Positions 50,513-64,000 of a stretch of 64,000 nt of DNA are shown here, in pieces. Position 1 is the stretch's first letter; every line of letters begins with the position of its first letter. The DNA lies in the NCBI GenBank assembly GCA_034509925.1, contig CM067529.1:2890501-2954500 (forward strand). The letters run 5' to 3'. Position numbers and translations under genes: made by a program. The notes under the pieces are model-generated. The model did no database searches. It was not told the DNA's origin and saw only the letters and a program-made list of their open reading frames with translations. This DNA is from Hirudinaria manillensis. Lineage: Eukaryota > Annelida > Clitellata > Hirudinida > Hirudinidae.

Positions 50513-52400
50513 TGATGAAATATTTGTTATTATATATGTATATATATATATTTTGTTATAATATTTAACAAAGAATTATTATTTGAGAATTGATGGGAAT
50601 AATTACTCGGGTCGTAATATCAGTCTTAAATCATATAATCGGACGGAAATGCCGAAGCTGACACGTTCTAAAAATAGAAAATGCAGGTGGCCCGCACCTT
50701 GGTTGTCAACCAAGGGCCATCAATCAGGGGGTAATGGTCCCACATTCAATCACAATTTCTTTCTTCAACGATTCACGTCGCAACATTTCGAAACTCCGAC
50801 GTCTGGAAAAACCCGCGATCGAGTAGATTGAAAGCGGGGTTTTCCAATGGTTTTCCCGGCGTTAGCGATATTTAAGACTAGGGCAGCATAATATTAATAA
50901 ATTTGGTGAAGGAAAATATAACGAAAGAAAATTATAATTGAGGCTATTATCTGCCAATAATTTAAAAATTATGACTTAAATTTGAAAACAAAGTTGACAA
51001 AGCATAAGCAACTTACAATAAGTAATTAATGTCGAGTCTACATTCCTGTGTGGTTTAATACAGGATCTTCAAGGGAAGTTGCATAATAAATTGAACAATA
51101 ATAAACATAAAATTATATAATTATTAAAGTAATTATATTAATAACTCGTAATATTTTAAAACATTATAAATATATTAATATAATAGTATTATAGTAATAT
51201 AATAATAATATTATATTAATTATATTAATAATTTAAAACATTTTACAAATATTATGACAGTAATTATATTAATAATTTATAACCTTGGCGGATCATAAAG
51301 TCAGCTTGAAGTTCAAGTTAATTAAAATGAAAGGAATAAGAAAGCTTGTCGGCCTGCTAAGATGGAGATGTTCCGGAGATCACTTTGCATAATTACGCCC
51401 CACAGCTTTTCACCAATCAATTGGAAGGATATAATAATAATAATAATAATTATCATTATCATTATTATTATGGTAATTATTATGATAATGGTATCGATTA
51501 TAATAATTTATTAATTAGTGCCTAGGATGGGCTAATGAGTCTAGTTTAGTTAGGCGGTCAGTCCATGATGGTATTTGATGATGACGATACTGAAGTTAGG
51601 AATGATGATGATGACGACGACGACGACGATGCCGGAAGCGTTGATGCCATCAATAATGGCGAATTAATGTTAATTATCATTTATTATTATAATTACAGCA
51701 CAAGCGACTGGCGAAACGTTTTGCATGGATTATGTTAATTGGATTAACAGAAATTAACGAGCGAAACTCCACAGCGATGGTAGGCAATCAAATAGAAAAA
51801 TGACAAACATTTTAAACTCGTGCGTCATCGGTAATGTCGTATATTAATTTATAATAGGGCCATATTATTAATACTATCAAGTTAAAGTTAAACAAATTAT
51901 TTGGTATAATAATAATATAATAAATTATAATATCAGTAATACATTAACATTAACATTAATTATTAATAATAATCAGTTAAAATTAAAGAAATTATTTGGT
52001 ATAATAATAATAATAATAATAATAGTAATAGTAATAAATTAACATTGCAATGAAGTTTTTATATTAATAACGATAACAGGATTATTATTATTAACAATAA
52101 CTGTTATTATACAAATAGACGTAGTAATAATTTAAATTATGTTAGAATATGTTTGCCAATAATCCATTATCAACAGACATTGAGATGCCAGCCACCAACA
52201 GCCAGTCACGTGATATTAAAATGTAAATAAGAAAAGACTTCTGTTTCTGTAACCCAGGCGAACTGATGGAAAGAAGGAATGGCGAGAAATAAAGGAATGA
52301 AAGGGCGACCTTAAACTTTTATAGGGTGGACCACTGGCAGGGTGTTAATTTCTCAAAGGTATCCTGATAGGAGGAGAGTTTTAAAAGGAATGTCTTAATC

Positions 52401-52458
52401 TGAGACTCCAGGCGCTTGTTCAACTTTTCAAAGTCCTAGATGCCGGGGAATAATTCTT

Positions 52459-52524
<66 letters not shown>

Positions 52525-55500
52525 TTACTTTCTTCTATTCGGATTTAAACTTATTTAAATATAACTTAATTTATTCCAAGTCTCTTCGCTCGTTTATTAC
52601 GTGCGCAAGTTGGTGAGAAAATTGGCTGAAAAATAGTCCCTTAAATTTAATTAAATAATCTATTCTCTTCTGAAAGCAAAAAGCCGGAAGTAATTTTTCT
52701 AGCGCTGACTCGAGAACCGGCTGCTAATCACCTTGACATGTCAGAGAAGAATTCTTGAAAATTTTATTCGGGCGTTACAGCAGAGAAATGACACAAGAGT
52801 TCATAGCTCGCTTCCTTTAGAACCGTCGTAACTTTTATAGTTTCCAAAATGCATTGCCATGCGTTGGGAAGTTCTTTAGACCAATTTCTCAGAACCTTTT
52901 GGAATCTGTACCCTTTGGAATCAATTTTTATAAAAGTCCAGAGAGAAATCCTAGCGAGATATTAATAGAATTTAATAATTCAGTCTAAAAGAACGTTTGC
53001 TCATGGGTAGGGAAAATGAATTTCCATATTTTTTCGTATTCGGATTCACAAAAGTAATCGTTTAAAATTCAAAATTTAAATTTTATTTCAACATTTTCAA
53101 GTATTTTCTTTTCTTTTACTCTTTATTTCCGAGCGAAAATAAAAAGCTGGAAAGTCAAGCCGGCGTTTAGTTGTCGGGAAGATAAATATATTCCCCAAAG
53201 TGCTCGAGTCTGTCAACTTAAATGGTGATGCCGGGAAGATTTTTAATGCGGATTCACGGGCCATTTTTTCCAGCCAAGATGGAACCAGGGAAAAGTGATG
53301 GATCTCCAGATGCTTCCAGGGATGAACCGGAGTCGCGAAGGGCAACCAAACGTGTCCGGCTCGCATCCGGAACTTTGGCAAAGCAGTGCTGGAGTAGCCG
53401 ATCGGTGATGTTTGAAAATTAGTCTCCGCAAATATGGCGTTTGTTTTCCACCTTCCATCCTTTCCGAGCATGGCAAGGCACGGTCGTGTCTGAAAGTTCA
53501 TCTGGAATGACGAGTATTTAAAATATGCATGAAAATGCCGACGTGCGCCGGAGTTTTCCAGGGGAAGAAATATGATTCGTCTCGTGTCTCTAAAGAAGTT
53601 AGCCGAGGGAAAGGAGTGCCGGGTCGAGCACAAATTGGAGCCACTTTTTCGTGACCCACATTCATGAACATCCACTAGCGCCATCGTCCTCGTCGTCGTC
53701 GTCTTTGTCATCGTCATCGTCGTCGTTATCTCATCGTCATCGCCAGTCCTACTGCCGGCAAATGCTAAAAAGTTCGCTCGGTTCCAAGGGAGCACTAAAG
53801 CAACCCTTTTTTCCTCGTCGTCTCTTCATTCTCTGCCAACAATTTCTGCCATTTTTTTTGCAAAATGATCGAAAAGTGACGACCTCCTGACCTTCATAGG
53901 GCAAACGAAGGTCATTAAAACTGAGATCCGAGCTACGTGCACGTGTTTGTTTGTTTGTACGTGCGTGTGTGTCTGTGTGTTGTTTTTTTTTTTTATGTAT
54001 TTTTCTTTTGTGTGCTTATGGGTCTGAAGGCAAATACTCATTGTGGGATCACTTACCATTATTTGATAGCGGCTTTGATGAACAATTTGAACACTAATTG
54101 GAATTCCTAATTTCCTAATTAAAACCTTTAATCTGTTTAATCGCCTAAAAGTATAATCGCCATGTTTTAATAATATGAAAATAATTTTAGTCTTAATTAT
54201 TACATGCAAACTGCAACAACAACAACAACATCAACGACGACGACGACGACGAGGATGACAACAATTATAGTAACAAAAGTTAGATCTGACGAATGCTACA
54301 AAGATGTTTGACCTTGTATTATTATTATTACTATTATTATTATTATTATTATTATTATTGTTATTATTGTTGTTGTTGTTATAATTACAATTATTATTCT
54401 AATTATAAATTTATTCATTGGAAAATTATATTATACAATAATCACCTCCAATTTTGTTTCATCATCGTGTAGTCCGATTAATTAAGCAACAGAACGATTT
54501 TAAATTTTGAAAAGATTTAAAATTTTTCGGAATTAAAAAAAAAACAATTTGTGAAGTTAATTGAAAAAAAAATTATTATTTATTATTTTATTACATATAT
54601 TTATTATTTATTTGTAAAATAATATTTATTTATATTTGTTGTAAATTTTATTGAGTTTGATAAGACTTTATTAGACTGACTTTTAGAAAGTCACGCATAA
54701 ATCCTTTGAAATCAAACGATTTTTCCTCTAGACACGATTGCATCTCCACCTTCGCGAATTTAATTTTTTTTCCGGCATTTAAAAAATAAAATATTTATAA
54801 ATTAATTTTTAAAAAGAATATTTAATCATCTGTAACCGTGTAACGGTATAGTTACATATAGTGTTATAATATTGTCACTCATTTATTATAACTCATTTCT
54901 AATAAATAATATTAATAATAAATATCCTTTTCAGTTAAAAATTTATTTTCAAATTTTCTTTTTTAAAATCAAAACTAAAAAAAAAGAAAAAGGTGATAAT
55001 TCGATCGGTGAAGGCAAAGTGAGAACAGAAATTGCCTTTCGTTCGTGCAAAATTCTCAAAATTCCCGACTCGGATTTCTTTCGAAAATCCAGAAAAAATT
55101 TCCGATGGAAACAAAAACCTTAAACAAAGAACAGAAAATAAAAATTAGAAAAATTCCTGCGATTCTGAAAATGGAAGAAAAGAAAAGAAAGAAGAAATAA
55201 AAAATTCCCGTCCGTTTCTCTGACGAATTCCGAGGTCAAATTGTGAGCGGAATGACCATTTTCCAGAACTCTTGATCTGCTCCGTGGAAACACGATCCGG
55301 ACCTGGAAAAGGGATCCGGCCGGTCCCGCGGAAGAAGAGGGGAAGGAATACTCAACTGTGCCGGAAGAGATTCGAGATCAATCCGGGCACAGATAAGAAG
55401 TGATTTCTTATAGATTTCCAGACATTATCTGGCGTTTCGCAGACCGTCCCATTCCTATAAAACAGGTCGATTATGGGGCCTTCATGGAAGCATTAACAAC

Positions 55501-56280
55501 GCGAATACCGCGCGTTGCTCTTTCGGACACCTCCGCATTTTGCCGGAAAGCTACGTTCCGAGCGGAGAGAGAGGAGGAGATTAGTCGAAGCCTTTTAGCA
55601 TCTGGGCGCTCTTCGAGAGATTTCCCTCTTCGCAGATAGTCGTCTGCTCGGTTTTTAATTAATGTTTGATCGATGAAATAGTTTGAATTAAAAAGAAAGG
55701 ATTGTGAGTCGAATGAACATTTATTTTTTCTTGTTGTCGTTGTTTTGAATTTCCCATCTTTTCGAGAGTCCATCTCGAGATCCGACGTTGAACGAATTAA
55801 ATTTTTGTTGATTAATTACTCAATTAGCGGAAAACGATTTACGACATTAACAATTTAACGATCAAAGAAAGAAATATTCATCCGCTGTAAATTGGAAATT
55901 TGATATCGTCTCTTGTATTTCGAACTCTCGCAACGGACCTCAACAATACGCCTTTTAAAGATTCCTTTCCGGGAATTCTGGGCAGTTAATTTACAAAAAC
56001 AACAACAACAACCAAAAAACACCGCAAAAAAAAACTCCCGAGAAGTTGAAACGATTCTGAGACACGCAAAGCGTTGCTGAAATGAAGAACGATTGTCAAA
56101 ACAGAGCGAGATTTTGTAGCAGTCAGCTCCATCTGCAACTGTCCAACGAACTCGGTCGTCCTGCAATCATCACCACGAGCTGGAGTTATCACCACGAACA
56201 GTTGAGAGACTAATTGGCTTCGTTTGGATTTGGAAATTGAAGCAATTTTCCTGACCACTGGACGTGGAAAAGGCGAAAAG
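52401..56280. other. Non-coding, increasingly GC-rich region
   Basis: A long ATT microsatellite (52464-52523) is followed by sequence that is less AT-rich than the left half. Long open frames at 53097-53795 (minus) and elsewhere lack family similarity and splice logic. The block 55200-56280, just upstream of the signal-peptide exon, is CpG-containing and could hold a promoter and 5' UTR. Confidence 0.45.
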
Positions 56281-56377
56281 ATGACACCTTCAGAGGAGCC
56301 TGCGGTCAGAACGCTCGCGGATGTCCGAGGGCTGCCTGTCTCAGCTGGACTTTTGTTGCTTCTATTCGCTTGCACAG
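56281..56377 (+). CDS. Candidate first coding exon: signal peptide of an unknown secreted or membrane protein
   Basis: The ATG opens MTPSEEPAVRTLADVRG, followed by a strong hydrophobic core (LPVSAGLLLLLFACT) and a donor, CACAG then GTAAAA, in phase 1. A phase-1 intron at the end of a signal peptide is the usual layout for secreted and receptor genes. No continuation exon could be identified to 64000, so the first intron would exceed 7 kb. Family unknown. A chance open frame cannot be ruled out, but the n-region, h-region and donor together are better than its neighbours. Confidence 0.4.
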
Positions 56378-56720
56378 GTAAAATGTTTATCTCAGATCAC
56401 TTTTCAATACCCGATATCGTTATTTAGTTATAAATCGTTATAAATATATATTTTAATGATTCATTGCAATCAATCAATCGACTAATCAATTAATTAATCA
56501 ATTAATTATAATATTACTTTTAATTAAGATTTACTTTTAATCAAGAAATGTTTTTCTTCGATTTTAAAATATTTTCATTTAAAATGTTTATTCGCTTTTC
56601 GTGTTTTTTTTCTCCTACTCGACATGACGTCAGAAAAGGGTCCCCATTTCGAGTTCATTTCTTTTTCCATCGAGCGGTTCATCAACAGATCACGTCACGT
56701 CTCTACCAGAGATGGCGAAG

Positions 56721-56940
56721 TCGATGACGACGACGACGACGATGGTGGTGGTGATGACGATGACGATGATGATGATGACGATGGTGGTGGTGATGACGAC
56801 GATGATGATGATGATGACGGTGATGGTGATCGTGATTATCGTGATGATCGTTAGAAGATAAAGAAAAGGGTTGCTATATGATGATGATGATGATGACGAC
56901 GACGACGACGACGATGATGATGATGATGACGACGACGGTG
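56721..56940. repeat. GAC/GAT/GGT triplet microsatellites
   Basis: Two imperfect triplet arrays (56721-56835 and 56877-56940) are separated by about 40 bases. They generate spurious poly-Asp and poly-Ser frames. Confidence 0.9.
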
Positions 56941-59900
56941 ACGTGGACAAATAGACAGATCCTAAGCGATTCTGGTTGCATTCTGATTCGCTTAGCGCAG
57001 TTTATCGGATAAATAGTTTCACAGCGTCTTCACTTCGTTATCTTCCTCTTCTTCTTCTTTCCTCCATCTTTGATTTTTTTTATACCGAGACACGAGACAA
57101 ACTGAGAAATAATGATTCTTTTTATTATTATTATTTAAAAAAAAAGATTTTTTTAAAATTCGGGTTCATTCGACTTTTTATCTTTCTGGGGAGTGAGGCT
57201 GGCAGGGCGTTGATTTGCGGCAAAAAATCGCGCGGAAATCGCACTCAACGTTCACCTTGTCTTTCGTGACGACGACGACGACGACGACGATGATAACGGA
57301 GTCGGTGGCGGTCATTGGACAGAAAAACAAAAGCAGAAGCAAAAGCAAAAAAAAATGAAAAATTGCTTCAGACACAACATGACCGATGACGGGTGCAATA
57401 ATTCATCCATCCGCGAAAACCCTTCCAATGAAACAGTCTCCTTCTCTCCTTCTTGAATTCTTTCGCGCTCAGGAGAATGATCGAACTTCATCGCCTGCGA
57501 CGTCATCATCATCGTCATCATCGTCACCGTCCTCCTCGTCGTCGTCGTCGTCACTTCCCGCTCGTGTTTTAAGTTGTTTAAAAGTTGAGAGATGGAGTGC
57601 ATTAATTATGCAGATGAACTTGGAAACTTTGTTCCTTTCTGAGAAAGGGGGAGAGGTTGAGCCACGGGGAAGCCACGATTGGTTTTGCCAGACCCACGAC
57701 TTTTTCGTGCAATTCCCCGCCACTAGTTAGGATTCCTGCTTTCCTTTCGATGTTTGCCTTGTTTTGCTTTGTTTACTTTGTTTGCTTTGCTTCGCTTGCT
57801 TTGTTTGCTTCGATTCGTTTCGTTTGCAAGGCTGCTTTGCGCACGGGGTGAATGATCCCCCGTCGACCGAAGAAAAAAAATTAAAAAAAAAAAACGCTTC
57901 GTCGAGAAAGATTTTTAAGGAAAAAAAGGAGGCTTTGAAAATAGATTTCTAAGCCTTCGACTTGATCAAAGTAATTCATTTCAAAAAGTCCAACACGATT
58001 CTAGTCTCGGCATCAAAGTTTCACAACTTTTATTATTTTCATGAGGATTTGTATTTTCCAAAACATTTTCAAAAAGACTGTCTTCCTCTGACGATCACGA
58101 AATTTCTTCTTCTGTTCTTTTTTTTTTTTTTATGATTTTCCGACTCAAAGTTGGAAAAATCCGAAGATAAAACAATTCCTTTAATATTTAACGAGTTGGA
58201 AAGAACTGAAACTCCGACTTTCAATTTTTCATTTGCATCAACTGCTGACGAAATCCTTTTCCTGAAATTTTCAGAGGCTCTGGTAATCTCTCATGGACTA
58301 GAAAAAAGATGGGAGCTTGTCTCGTGAAGGTTTTAGGGTCTTGGATTTCTTTTTGTCCATCCCTCACACTGCCTCGTAGCAACCCGGGCCACCCCAACCT
58401 TGGACCAACCTGACCCTATGCAATCCTAATCCCGCAGATCTCTACCAATAGAAGGAGCTTTTCAAACGAAAACGTTTTCGAGTTGTCTCGGGTCTTTGGT
58501 CCGAGAGTCCAATCCTTCATCCGCACAAGGCCTGTCACATTGTTCAAGTCATCATTCCACGTCTGGACTTATTAGAAGTTGGTCGATGATGAATTCTCTT
58601 AGCTGCTTCCTTTAATGCATTGTCCACCTTGTCATTCCCTGTTCGAACTATTAAATTTCTGGAGCTGGAGTAATATTAATAATAATAACAATAATAGTAA
58701 AAATAATAAGAATAATAAATTATTTAACGGTAACTGAATTATATTTACAATAAAAAAAAATGAACTGTAAAGTCTTGAAAAATAAGAAGACCAGATGAAA
58801 TTCTTGGGCGTGATAAATTTCAATCTCATGATGCGAGGCGAAACTAATGCGAACGATGCCTGAGCACAAAATGAAAAGGATAGCTTCGTGCGAACATTGG
58901 GAGCAGGGGAACGTGTAAAATTGAGGACAGTAAATGCCCCACCATCGGTCATTCACTGCACCCGGACATCTCAGGGTGGCGTGAGGCTGGGTAGGCCAGG
59001 GGGTGGTTGGTATAGACGGAGGGAACGGAAGATATACTTGAACCCCGGCGTCGGTCAGACTATCGGATTCCCATAACGGACCCAGATTGGAATTCTAATC
59101 TCCCTGTTGCCGGCCATAAACGTCTGTCAAGTTGTTCAAAGGAAAAAATTAAAACCACAGCCCTCTGCACTGAGGCTCACTCTGGAGTGCAATAATTTCT
59201 AATTCAATTTCTCACTCCTAGAAACGTCTAAAGGAGCCAGAAATTCTGAGCAGGAAATCTGCTAATCGAATTAAAGACTTCAAATCATTTCTGCTTTTCG
59301 CCATTTTCTCGGGTTCAACGAGGTGCCAAGCAGAAGGCAGAGGCGGAAATTTTCTCCCGAAACGTTGGAGAATGAATGATGGATCATTGCCAGGACTTTT
59401 TTTTTCCTTTCCATATTCCGAGAGGCACGAATTCTTCCATTTTAAAAATCACCCTTGGTGCAAAAACGCACCTCTCGGATGGCGGGTAGCTGGGTGGGTG
59501 GATGGTGGAGTTGGGTATTGGTGGGGAAAGTGGTTCGAGAATAGATAGAAAGAAAGAGGGATCTCCGAAAGATTTTCAGGCCGCTTCTAAATCTCATTTT
59601 GAGGTCTTCTCTAAAAGCGAGAATCTTCAAAGCAACCGTCCCGAACCATACTTTATGAAAGATGCCGAGACAAGACTTTCACGGGCGTGAATGAAGACAA
59701 ACTCGTCAGAACGAATAAGGTTGAGAGAGGAATTTATATTGAGGTGGCCGCGTTAATGCAATAATGTCCAGTCTAATATAGGTAGCACGTCACAAATTGC
59801 CTAATGTTTATTCGCCTCGGAGAGGCTACCCATCCACTCTCCTTCTTCGGACTCTCCATCAATCGTGGAACTGGAATTACACAAAAGGGTGGATGGAAAC

Positions 59901-62413
59901 TGCCACCGACCTTCCCATTCAGAGGCATTTAATGGCTATTTTGGACCTCACAATGACCGCGTCCTGTCAGGAAGGAGATAGTCCTTGCTCTGTGAGAGAT
60001 GATTAAAAGCGAACTGAAAAGAATTAGGTGGCTACAAATGTTCACCTGTTCATCGGGCAGGTGTTCAGCCTCCTATCTTCAAAGGGACTCCCCTCGGGAT
60101 GGATGCTCCCGGGGCCACAGGGTCACCGTCATCATGCCAGCCTTGTGCCGACAAAGGCGTTGGCTGTGAGCTCGTTTTTCAAGCAATTTGTTGCCAGCCT
60201 TCGGTCGGATGAGATGCGAAGCTTTTCAATTCATCAAGCGCAAATTGTTGTCCACCAACCTGTCTTGTCCTCTGCCTCCCCTCTCTGAGTGAGGGAGTAA
60301 GAGGGCGACTGGGTGAGTGAGTAAGTGAAGAGAATGAATGAATGAGTGAGTGAGTGGGTGATTGAAGAGAGAAGCCCGACAAGAGACGGCTGAGAGGTTC
60401 TCAACCTCCCACTGGTGGCGCACACCGGACCAGTGATCATCTGGAGGATAGAAATCATGTCGGGGCCCAAGAGAGAAACATTAATTTTAAATATTAAATT
60501 TTCCCCTCTCCATGTTACTGGGAATAAAAGAAAAAATCACTTTATCGTGAGGAGGAAGGTGGGAGCCATGGTCCCCGGCCACTGCACCACACCCCCGACA
60601 AGAATCCTTTCCCCAAGGTGGATCGATTTGTTAAGATTTCGAGGCAAAAAACGCTCGATAATTTGCCCATTGCTGAGGCGCTTGTCAGGCTTAGCCGGTC
60701 ATTTTCATTTCACAAGTCAATTACTTCTTTGTCCTGACGTCAAGAGACTAGGCGCCGACATTTCACGGTCGCTGAAGACGACGACGACGACGATGATGAT
60801 GACGATTATCATGACCACGTCAACGATGACGAGAGCGTCATGTCAAACATTCGTTAAGCATTTCCAAATAAAGACGAGAAACGGACGGAAGGAACGACAA
60901 AACAAAAAAAAGGACAGCCATCGAAGATGACATTTAACCCCTTTATTTTCACGCTCCAGTGAATCCGACCCGATGCTCGGGCATGCGCATACAAGGGGGA
61001 AAAAGAGAGTCCGCGGTCGCCTGTGGATGCCAGGGTCATCGGTCTATTGGATTTTTTTTTTTGGAGGGAGGCTTATGGTGTGTGGAGTGTGGGTAGGGGA
61101 GACTCGGTCTTCTGCCAGGGTTAAAAATCATGCGAAGCGACCGGTTCGGGAGTCCGGATGATCGGAAAGTTTCCTGAACTGAGCTGGATTTATGGATCCG
61201 GACGATTGAATGAGACAAGTTAATGTTCCACGCAAGGAGGGTCCTGGATAAATTCATACGCACCATTTCGCCTGTTTTGTCTTCCGCTGGGCTCGCCTCA
61301 TCGGTCATGGAGTCCGTAGTCCTTTGCCACCTGGATTGGTCCTCACGAAGGAGACGCGGAGGAGGAAGACAGGGTGGGTTGGGGCGGGGATGGGTGGAGA
61401 GAAGACCAAGTCTAAGAGGATCCGGATTCCAGATGGATCGTGTTTAAAACAGAAAAAAGTTATCAGCTGAACTGACTCATTTGGTTGATCACCTATTGTA
61501 ACAAATTGATTAACGATAATCTTCCGTAGAAAGCTGAATTGCGTTGCGTACGATGACCAAGTTGCATCACGTGATCGCTGTTATGGAGTGACGGGGTAAA
61601 TGAATGCTCACAGACGCGACTTTCAAACTCCAGCGTAAATTGTAATTTCTGTAAACCTCTTGTAATGGATTACACTCTCCTGACATTACAATACATGCTG
61701 ACGGCATGCTTTACGTTTCTCTCAGCATCGTATTTTCATTAACATCATTTTAATAATTATTTAAAAAATTATAAATCGATTAAATTTTTTTTTCTCGTTG
61801 TAAAAATTAAATTACACGCATCCGCCGCAATATTAACGACAGAATTTCCTCCTCCTCCTGGCGACATCTGCTCTCCACCCTCGAAAGTTTTTGAAGAGCA
61901 CAAAAAAAATGGAACAAAAAAAATCCGAGGTCCCAAGAAATTGACAAAGTGCAAAGCGGATGCTTACAAATGGCGTCATTTTCACTTTTTTTTTTTATGT
62001 CTGACTCCCCCAAACTCCCCTAGCCTACCCATCCTACTCACTCATGCCAAAGGGCTTCCAGGTCCGCAGACAGCGTCGATAATATTTGGCACCGGAGGTA
62101 AAAGTTGTTTCCGAGTTCCAGGCAAGTTTCGATGCCGAGGATAACAAAATGTCAGGATGTCCGCGTGAAATCGGAACGGAATTTCTTATTTTTTTTCCTC
62201 TTCCTCGTCATGTATCGGCCACTACCACCATCACCGCCGTGCACCAAGACCACCATACCCCTCCGTGCACTAGGATCCCCTTGGCTTTTGTTCTGGTCGC
62301 TTAAGTCCTGTTTCGTCACGCTATGAGATTTGTTTTAATTATTTTCAAAAGGCTCCTCTTGTTATTTATTTGCAAGGATTTTTTTTTTATTTGTCGTTTT
62401 TATTTTGTAAACA

Positions 62414-62452
62414 TTTGTTTGTTTGTTTGTTTGTTTGTTTGTTTGTTTGTTT
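62414..62452. repeat. (GTTT)n tetranucleotide repeat
   Basis: About nine to ten uninterrupted GTTT units. Confidence 0.9.
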
Positions 62453-64000
62453 CTTTCTTTTTCGATTTGAAATTTTCAGAAGACTGAGACGGCACTCTGA
62501 TTAAAACCACAGCAGAAAATGTTTGGCCGTTTAAATTACTTAAAAGGCAGTTCGTTAATTCTTTAAGGCTTTTATTTCTTTTCGAAAGAAAATGATATTT
62601 GTTTTTGTTAACAGCAAAAAAAAGATGATGGAATCTTGTAACTGCTAAAAACAACGTAATTGAAAATAACTGGCATAACCACAACAAGAGCGGCAACAAT
62701 AACAACAACAACAACAACCACAATGCCTCGTGCAATGGGCCCAGATGGTTTCCGCGGGATGCAAATTCCAGGGTCAGACATTCCAAGGGCTGGCCATTTA
62801 GATTTTCCCCTAAGTGCCGTAGCTCTTTGAGTCTTTTAAATTAGAAACAGCCGGCAATGTGGCCGCTTAAAGGGACAAACTCTGTCATTGGAAGCCGCCG
62901 AGAATTCATTGTCGGTTCCTTGTCGGATAAATGATGATGTCGGTCAGGTCGGGTTGTACCCCTAGATGCCGTGGCGATGCCTCTCCACTCCCTCCTCTAA
63001 ATCTCTTTGTGTCTCTCTGTCTTCGTGTCTCTCTTTGTGTCTCTGTCTTTGTGTCTCTTTTTGTGTCTCTGTCGATTCTCATCCCTCTTCCGTCTGGAAA
63101 GCAGACATGCGCAATTGGCCTCACTTCGTCGGAAGGATTGTTACGCCCGAGAGATGATGCTTTCTTGACGACTCTTTCGGCGCTCTCATTTCGAGACTAA
63201 AAACATCGTTGGAGCCGTACTTTTGTTTTCTGCCTTTCTGTCTTTCTTCCTTTATTTCTCTCAATCACTCCTTTCTTTAACAGTCCCTCTTGTCCGTGGT
63301 ACCCCGAGGGTATGGCAGAGGAGGAGGCAGGGAGTGGTCGGGTTTTAAAATGCGCTCCATTAGAGGCATTTAACGTGTCTGAATCTTGTCAGGAGGGTGT
63401 ACGCTGTGGAATGATTAATGTTTCCTTCTAATGAAGGTTGGAAAAAAAAAGTGTCGGAAAATGTTTAAAAATTTCCGATTAATTCCAATTAATAATTTAT
63501 AATTACCTTAACAATTTTATAATTATTGTTGCGGCAACTAAGTTGACTGCGGTTTGTTGTTGCCATTGTTGCTGTTGGTGATGATGATGATGATCCTGTG
63601 TTGTTCCTGTTCATGGTGATGTTGAAGTTCTTGTTGAGTGTTGCAATATGGGTTACTACGACCGAAGATGACGACGACGATGATGACGACGACGACGATG
63701 GCCATTATATTTGGCGACATGCGTGTCATCGGCACGAACATGATTATGGTTTGTTGTTGTTATTGTTGTTGTTTTTTTTTAAAATTGAATTTATGAATGA
63801 ATGGTGATTCCCTAAACGAGAAATTTAATTGGCCACAAATTGATGAATGACCGGCTGAGGACCAATGAGAAACTTTCCTTCTACGTGGAGATATTCTCGC
63901 AAGCGTAATTTATTGTAAATGACGTCATCTTTGTCATCACCTTATCATCTGATGACGTATCAAAATTAATTATATTCTATCTAATTTCCTTTTAAATATA

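Larger units (their letters stand above)
56378..64000. other. Gene-free region, possibly a long first intron
   Basis: No exon could be supported on either strand. Triplet repeats of GAT/GAC type lie at 56721-56835, 56877-56940, 57267-57291, 57500-57555, 60776-60805 and 63660-63700. A GTTT run lies at 62414-62452 and a CT-rich GTGTCTCT repeat at 62998-63072. Base composition is clearly less AT-rich than in the first 50 kb between 58.3 and 63.4 kb. Frames such as 60415-60930 are low-similarity shadows. Confidence 0.5.

Noticed and set aside
50583-50831. 82-residue plus-strand frame
   Set aside because: No similarity and no splice partners; surrounding DNA is repeat-rich and non-coding.
53097-53795. 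232-residue minus-strand open frame
   Set aside because: No domain, no repeats outside microsatellite-derived Thr/Met runs, no splice or poly(A) support. Length is plausible by chance in this less AT-rich segment.
60415-60930. 171-residue plus-strand open frame
   Set aside because: Composition is not protein-like, the C-terminal part is GAC/ATG triplet repeat, and there is no family similarity.
62056-62098. Possible 40-base exon in phase to follow the signal-peptide exon
   Set aside because: It has an acceptor (TTCCAG) and donor (GTAAAA) and an open frame in the right phase, but such short matches are expected by chance in several kilobases and the residues show no family signal.

Overview
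This is an animal nuclear genome window. Genes are split by many short, AT-rich GT-AG introns, and trinucleotide microsatellites (GAT/GAC, CAA, AAT) are abundant and even run through coding exons. The gene set (LOXHD1-like, ALG14, MFSD1, DRC4/GAS8, RECQL4, GH31 alpha-glucosidase, SWEET) is metazoan. The AT-richness and in-frame poly-Asp and poly-Asn runs suggest a lophotrochozoan, perhaps an annelid or leech; that species-level guess is inference. No rRNA, tRNA, CRISPR or recognisable transposon was found.

Layout. 1-15.9 kb (+): the 3' part of a giant PLAT-repeat gene (LOXHD1-like), 38 exons visible, entering from the left edge. 16.7-17.7 kb (-): ALG14. 18.3-22.2 kb (-): MFSD1. 22.7-25.2 kb (+): DRC4/GAS8, divergent from MFSD1. 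25.5-33.4 kb (-): RECQL4, tail to tail with DRC4. 34.0-41.4 kb (-): lysosomal-type GH31 alpha-glucosidase with a trefoil domain. 42.9-44.3 kb (+): SWEET sugar transporter (SLC50A1 family). 45.6-46.0 kb (+): a candidate 79-residue single-pass membrane protein. 46-64 kb: gene-poor, repeat-rich DNA with one plausible signal-peptide first exon at 56.3 kb (+), probably the start of a gene continuing to the right.

I built exon models by reading splice sites and matching each joined frame to known family sequence. Total lengths close in frame for every full gene: DRC4 479 aa, RECQL4 1265 aa, GAA-like 879 aa, MFSD1 492 aa, SWEET 211 aa, ALG14 223 or 250 aa. The visible LOXHD1-like part is 2064 aa.

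These genes are not an operon or a pathway. Two (MFSD1, GAA-like) are lysosomal, two (LOXHD1-like, DRC4) belong to ciliary or hair-cell families, and ALG14 acts at the ER. The most unusual feature is the PLAT array. Intron phases and sequence motifs both indicate two PLAT subtypes alternating along the protein, preceded by a probable beta-trefoil module.
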